Positions 18,825 to 22,892 of a stretch of DNA of 22,892 nucleotides are shown one piece after another. Source of the DNA: Gnetum montanum (Eukaryota > Streptophyta > Gnetopsida > Gnetales > Gnetaceae). Both the position numbers and the translations under genes were made by a program. Under the pieces are notes generated by a model. It ran no database searches and was not told the DNA's origin. It saw only the letters and a list, made by a program, of their open reading frames with translations. Position 1 is the first letter of the stretch. Every line of letters starts with the position of its first letter. The stretch is from positions 56,767-79,658 of the forward strand of contig MNCI01028990.1 in the NCBI GenBank assembly GCA_015680685.1, written 5' to 3'.

Positions 18825-18974
18825 ATCTACCTACTTAGGTTTCATTAATCATTGAGCAAGTCCACGTTAGTCATCTTTCTACTTCTCTAGTGCTCCTTCC
18901 ATGTTCCATCACTCAAATACTTTAATTTCTCCTTTTAACTTGAGGTTGAATATCCTAATGTTCTCTTACTTATT
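18825..18974 (-). pseudogene. Possible upstream part of the coiled-coil ORF
   Basis: A minus-strand frame of about 50 codons (rich in Glu, Arg, Val) is broken only by stops explainable as C-to-T changes, the same signature as the ORF left of the LTR. Right of it the minus strand has a T-run ending in CAG (18984-18975), like a 3' splice site. Both points are weak alone. Confidence 0.25.
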
Positions 18975-18984
18975 CTGAAAAAAA

Positions 18985-20029
18985 ATATAATTGATAAGAA
19001 TATATGGAAATTAAATATTATTTTATTAATACTTATCTCATTCTATAAGGTAACAATAATAGGGAAATTAAAGGTCTACCAACCACCAATGACTAGTCCT
19101 AATTAGGATCACACAAAGTGTAAATTAGATCTAGTTACCCAAGTGAAGGTAGGGCAAATCCTTATTTTCAACTTGGACTATCCTAGATCTAATATAAATT
19201 AAACAATAAAAGAAAATAAGAAGATTATGAATAAAAGTAAAGTTAAGAGTCTCCCTAATTTTGACCAACCTTTGGGATTAATAGAAGTAGTTGTAGTTCT
19301 ATCATAAGGGGTATATGATTGAATGGTATTGTTTGGGATGGTTGGGCTTGATCTTTCTTCTCAATTTCTTCCTTAGGAATTAACTCTAGTAGCTTGGTAA
19401 TTTGAATAAATCAAGTATCATACTAAATATAGCTAAGGATCTAGATGAAGAATGATGTTGACCCATCTTCATTAGTTATGGAAATGTAGTTGGTGAATTA
19501 TGGTTACACTAATCAAATTACCAAAATTTAAAGAAGCAACAATACTAAATTATCATGCATGAAATTGATAGCACTATAGAAAGGATCCTTGTATGACATC
19601 AATCTTCCAAACAGGCTCTAGGTCCTAGGTAAAATTATAGATTAACAATGAGATCTAAGAAAGATCAGAAACAAGATCTGAAAATATGAGTTATTGCAAA
19701 TTCTTATTGATAGTGTATATCTAATAAACCATATATCTAGTTCAATATCCTCTCTAATTTGGCACATTCTCCCTCTCTAGCTCTATATCTAAGATGCCAT
19801 CAATGCAATTGGATGATCTCTTATGGAATCATTGTTAGGCTTATATTATTCCAATGGTTTGCCAATATTGGAAAAAAGGAGCTCTCATGGGTAAAAATTA
19901 AATTAACAAGAATTATAATTTTAAAAATATTTTTTCTTACATGGGCTATTACCTAATGCTAATTTAATAAACATCTTCAATGAGCAATTTAACAGCTATG
20001 TATAACTCAAATTTGATAGCTATGTCTAA
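18985..20029. other. No recognised gene
   Basis: AT-rich. The longest frame (plus strand, 19759-19956) has no family motif. I see no promoter, RNA gene or repeat structure worth naming. Confidence 0.3.
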
Positions 20030-20138
20030 GCCTAAACTAATAATAAGGTGTAAGATCAAAAGCATTGCTAATAGAAGGGGTAGCCTAAACTAGTAATAAG
20101 TTCTAAGGTCAAAAGCATTGCTAATAATAAGTTCTAAG
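20030..20138 (+). repeat. 53-bp tandem repeat, about two copies
   Basis: Units begin GCCTAAACTA at 20030 and 20083 and share ATCAAAAGCATTGCTAAT-type sequence. A partial third piece (AATAAGTTCTAAGG) ends near 20138. Confidence 0.65.
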
Positions 20139-21400
20139 GCCCTCTAAAACATAAGTTAAAAATAAATAAAAAATTAAACGTAGAATATAAAAACATAATT
20201 TTACCTAAAATAAAAATTAACTAAACAAAGCATATCTAATTCAAATTAATAACCTATGTGCCAATGACTCATCCAATGTCTAATACCTATTAATTTAAAA
20301 CTTCAAGAAAACTATCAATGTGCATGTGCTAAATTAAAAAGAATATAAACAATAATATAAATGAAAAAATACTAAAAAAATATTTAGAAACTATAACATG
20401 GTAAAACATAAAAATAAACTAAAATTAAAAGGATAAAAAGGGAAACTAAAGTCTTAAAATATAAAAAGTAAAAGGTCATTTAAAAGGTACATAGCTAGAC
20501 ACATAGTTAACATCACAAAAGAATAGTCAATATAAGAAAAGGTGTTAACAAGTATAAACATAGGCTAGCAAATACAATATAAAGGATTCAAACCATAAAA
20601 CTATGATTTTATATAGTAATTCACATTTCTTAGACATGAGATGGCCCTAAATAGTGATGACATAGAAGATAATGTTACTTAACGTTTTGGCACCAATTAG
20701 ATCATACCTTTCATCATCTAATTTATAAAGTCCCCAGTACAAGGTTGTGACATAGGTCATAACATCTATCGAAATCACCATCAGCTACCATGTGTCAAAC
20801 CAAGGAACTCTTGTAAATTGATCCTCTACTAATTACCTTTCAAAAATCCTATAAATAGCCAAAAACATACCTTATAGGGTTTTCTAGAGTGACTTAAACT
20901 CTAAAATAATAACTAATGATATTTTTAGAATTTTTAAATGCTTAGAATGACCATAGGTTTTAATATTTGATATTTGAATAATTTAAAATTTTAGTAATCC
21001 ACTTAGAAGTTTGGTTTTCAATTTAGAAGTCCTTGGATCCCTATGAGAAATAACCTTCATCAACATTAAACTTTGCTTTTGGTTCATAAAGGGATTTGAA
21101 CATATTTTTTCATCATCGAGAATTTTTTTTATTTTTGTTTAAAAATAAATTTTTTAGTTAAATGATGCTTGTGTGAGTCATATTTCTTGGTAACAAGGCT
21201 AGTAATAGCTATGGAAAGGACTAAGGGCTTTGATGAAATCCATAACTATCTATCCTACAAATTCCTATTGAGATGGTAGGGCATGTTACTTTCAAGTTAT
21301 TCCATACTACAATACACTCGTTCTCAACTCACGACATTGCTCCTAGTGTTCATAAGTCTATGTATTCAAAAAATCATATCTCTAAGCCTTAATCTGCATT
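20139..21400. other. No recognised gene
   Basis: Strongly A-rich on the plus strand to about 20620, then mixed AT-rich DNA. CTATAAATAG at 20849-20858 resembles a TATA box, but nothing transcribed is recognisable downstream before the LINE. Confidence 0.3.
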
Positions 21401-21830
21401 TTTTTTCTGCCCGTTGGACTCTCCCTGCGGACCGTTGGGCGGTTCACGCGGTTTCCTCTGTTGCGCGCGGGGCTGCGCTGCGGTCTCCGGGTCGCTGGCT
21501 CCACGTGGGCTGCTGCGCTGCGTTGCGGCTCCTCCGTGAGCAGAAGCTTAACGTGTTGGACCAAGAAGATCGATCTGCCGTTTTCTGTTTTCTGCGCGCC
21601 GTTCAGAGCGCTCGTCGCTGCGCCGTGGGTGACTGCGCGCGCGTCTGCGGGTGCCGCAGTTTAACCGGTGCGCGCGGCTGTGGGTTCCGTTGTGTGGTCG
21701 CAGCGGCCCTGGCAGCTCTTCCTTCGGTCGCGGTGGTGGCCGATCTGCTCCCACTCGTGGCCGTTTTTCCTCCTGTTGCAGCCTCCGACCCGTGGCGCTC
21801 AGACCCTGCGCACTCCAACAAGGGCTAGAT

Positions 21831-21874
21831 CTGCATTGTGGTGCTATTGCTTCTGCATTGTGGTGCTATTGCTG
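21831..21874 (+). repeat. 22-bp tandem duplication in the LINE leader
   Basis: CTGCATTGTGGTGCTATTGC occurs at 21831-21850 and exactly again at 21853-21872, about 30 bases upstream of the ORF1 start codon. Confidence 0.9.
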
Positions 21875-21905
21875 CAAGTTGTTCCAGGGTTGCCATCGTG
21901 TTCCA

Positions 21906-22892
21906 ATGGATGAATCTTCAGCGGCTGCTTCTTCTTCTCCTCAGGGGAGTTCTCCCAACTCAGAACCTTTGGATTTTCTGATACCTCAAGATATTTTTGA
22001 CTCTTTTTCTCAAGACTTTTCTGCACGTTTTATTTTTTTTCAAATAGTAGGATATCTACCTCGCTCTTTAAGCATTAATATGCATATTAAAACTATTTTA
22101 CAAGCCCACGGAATTCAAGTTTCACACGCTCGATATTATGCTCGTAATTTTGTCCTTGCTGAGCTTTCGGAGGTTGCTCAAATCGAGAAAGCTCTCTCTC
22201 TCTGCATTTTCCCTGCTCGTAATGCTACCCTCATCGCCCGGGCCTGGAAATTTGATTTCAATGTCAACGACCCAGCCTTTAATATTATCCCTTGTTATGT
22301 AGAGCTCCCTCATCTTCCTTTAATCTTTTCACCTCTTGAGCGAGACATAGTTAGCACCTTAGGTCGAGTCATCTCTGACCGTGGAATTGAGGTTAACGGG
22401 GCTCACTATCGTTGCTATTGTATCGAATTAGACATTTCCAAAAAAAAAACCACTTTAAATTTAGGAGCTGGAGGTAAGGTTTTTAAACAAAAGGTAGACT
22501 ATTTTTATCTTCCTAACTCCTGTAGCTACTGCCATCGTGCAGAGCACCACATTTCCACCTGTCCCTTTCTCGCTAAGAAAAAATCTCAAACCAATCCTCC
22601 CAACTCCAGCCCTGCAGTCACTCCTCAACCTAACCCACCAATTGTTTCCATTAAGTTCAGTTCTACTTCTAACAATGTTTCACACCTTTCTTCCTCGTCT
22701 GCTCCTCTCAAGGCAAGAGTCTCTCAATCCCATTCTCTCATTAAGGCCAAGTCTAAAGCATGAAACATCCACTCTCAATCAGTCCAAGACTCACTTCTAC
22801 GAGATGAGTTTGTTATAGTCGGGGGAAGAAAAAGGGCTAAAGCTTCTAACTCCACCACTCCTCCTTCCTCTCCTCCGCCCAAAACTAACCCA
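21906..22892 (+). pseudogene. LINE ORF1 (DUF4283-like plus CCHC zinc knuckle), one in-frame stop
   Basis: ORF1 proteins bind the LINE RNA to form an RNP. I place the start at the ATG at 21906; the open frame upstream is leader sequence with no match. Residues 1-30 are Ser/Pro-rich. Residues 35-210 form a DUF4283-like domain, with IVGYLP near the start, ARAWKFDF in the middle and CYVELPHLPL before the last third. Residues 206-219 are CSYCHRAEHHISTC (22521-22562), a complete CX2CX4HX4C zinc knuckle. A Ser/Pro/Thr-rich linker leads to a TGA at 22761-22763, giving 285 residues. The same frame stays open for all 43 codons after that stop to the window edge and includes FVIVGGRKRAK, a basic segment typical of ORF1 linkers. 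The stop is therefore probably a mutation within a longer ORF1. The endonuclease/RT ORF2 should follow beyond the window. Confidence 0.78.

Larger units (their letters stand above)
21405..22892 (+). mobile_element. L1-type LINE, 5' end, continues past the window
   Basis: At about 21405 base composition changes abruptly from AT-rich to CpG-rich for some 450 bases, the usual 5' leader of plant L1 elements, followed by an ORF1 with DUF4283-like and zinc-knuckle domains. ORF2 (endonuclease, reverse transcriptase) would lie beyond the window. The high CpG content contrasts with the CpG-poor older elements around it and suggests a relatively recent insertion. The exact 5' end and the target duplication cannot be set from this window. 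Confidence 0.75.

Noticed and set aside
21283-21828. 181-codon plus-strand open frame over the GC-rich stretch
   Set aside because: It begins in unrelated AT-rich flank and crosses the LINE 5' leader. The Ala/Arg/Cys-rich product is what GC-rich non-coding DNA gives, and no domain is visible.
21651-21905. Extension of LINE ORF1 upstream of 21906
   Set aside because: The frame is open back to a GTG at 21651, but that stretch is leader-like, includes the 22-bp tandem duplication and has no ATG. The first ATG is at 21906.

Overview
This is plant nuclear DNA, most likely from a gymnosperm with a large, repeat-rich genome. That assignment is an inference. It rests on fragments of plant-specific genes (auxin response factor, UNE12/LRL-type bHLH, ANGUSTIFOLIA/CtBP, plant soluble pyrophosphatase), very low gene density, AT-rich sequence, heavily decayed LTR retrotransposons whose stop codons are mostly of the C-to-T type, and a plant LINE with a DUF4283-like ORF1. 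I see no intact host gene, no tRNA or rRNA gene and no CRISPR.

Layout. (1) 145-1913: fragments of four unrelated host genes lie head to tail on the minus strand. In minus-strand order they are soluble inorganic pyrophosphatase, bHLH, ANGUSTIFOLIA and ARF10/16. All are truncated and none shows an intron in the parts I could read. (2) 2550-5352: the 5' half of a decayed minus-strand LTR retrotransposon, with an LTR at 4527-5352, a tRNA-Asp-like primer site and a gag pseudogene. (3) 5945-8150: a diffuse family of palindromic motifs centred on TGACTCA. It is interrupted by a 526-bp LTR with perfect ATAAC target duplications (6077-6602) and contains a DUF4283 plus zinc-knuckle ORF remnant (about 7215-7820). 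(4) 9148-14454: a structurally complete 5307-bp LTR retrotransposon on the minus strand, with 886-bp LTRs, ATCAC target duplications, primer site, polypurine tract, decayed gag and no recognisable pol. It is related to the element in (2) and is inserted in one copy of a roughly 345-bp tandem duplication. (5) 14546-14680: a GC-rich module with five CGATATC(G) palindromes just upstream of a TATA box, absent from the neighbouring duplicate. (6) 15690-17021: two LTR-like stretches with minus-strand TATA and AATAAA signals. (7) 17382-18316: a decayed coiled-coil ORF on the minus strand, next to (probably split by) a second copy of the solo-LTR family (18317-18824). (8) 18975-21400: AT-rich DNA in which I recognise nothing except short tandem repeats. 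(9) About 21405 to the window end: the 5' end of a plus-strand L1-type LINE with a CpG-rich 5' leader and an ORF1 broken by one in-frame TGA.

How the parts relate. The window is a nest of transposable elements, not a set of cooperating genes. The main puzzle is the four-gene cluster. It lies downstream of, and in the same orientation as, a retroelement gag, which is the arrangement expected if an LTR element had captured several cellular mRNAs, as maize Bs1 did. The 3' LTR that would prove this is not in the window.
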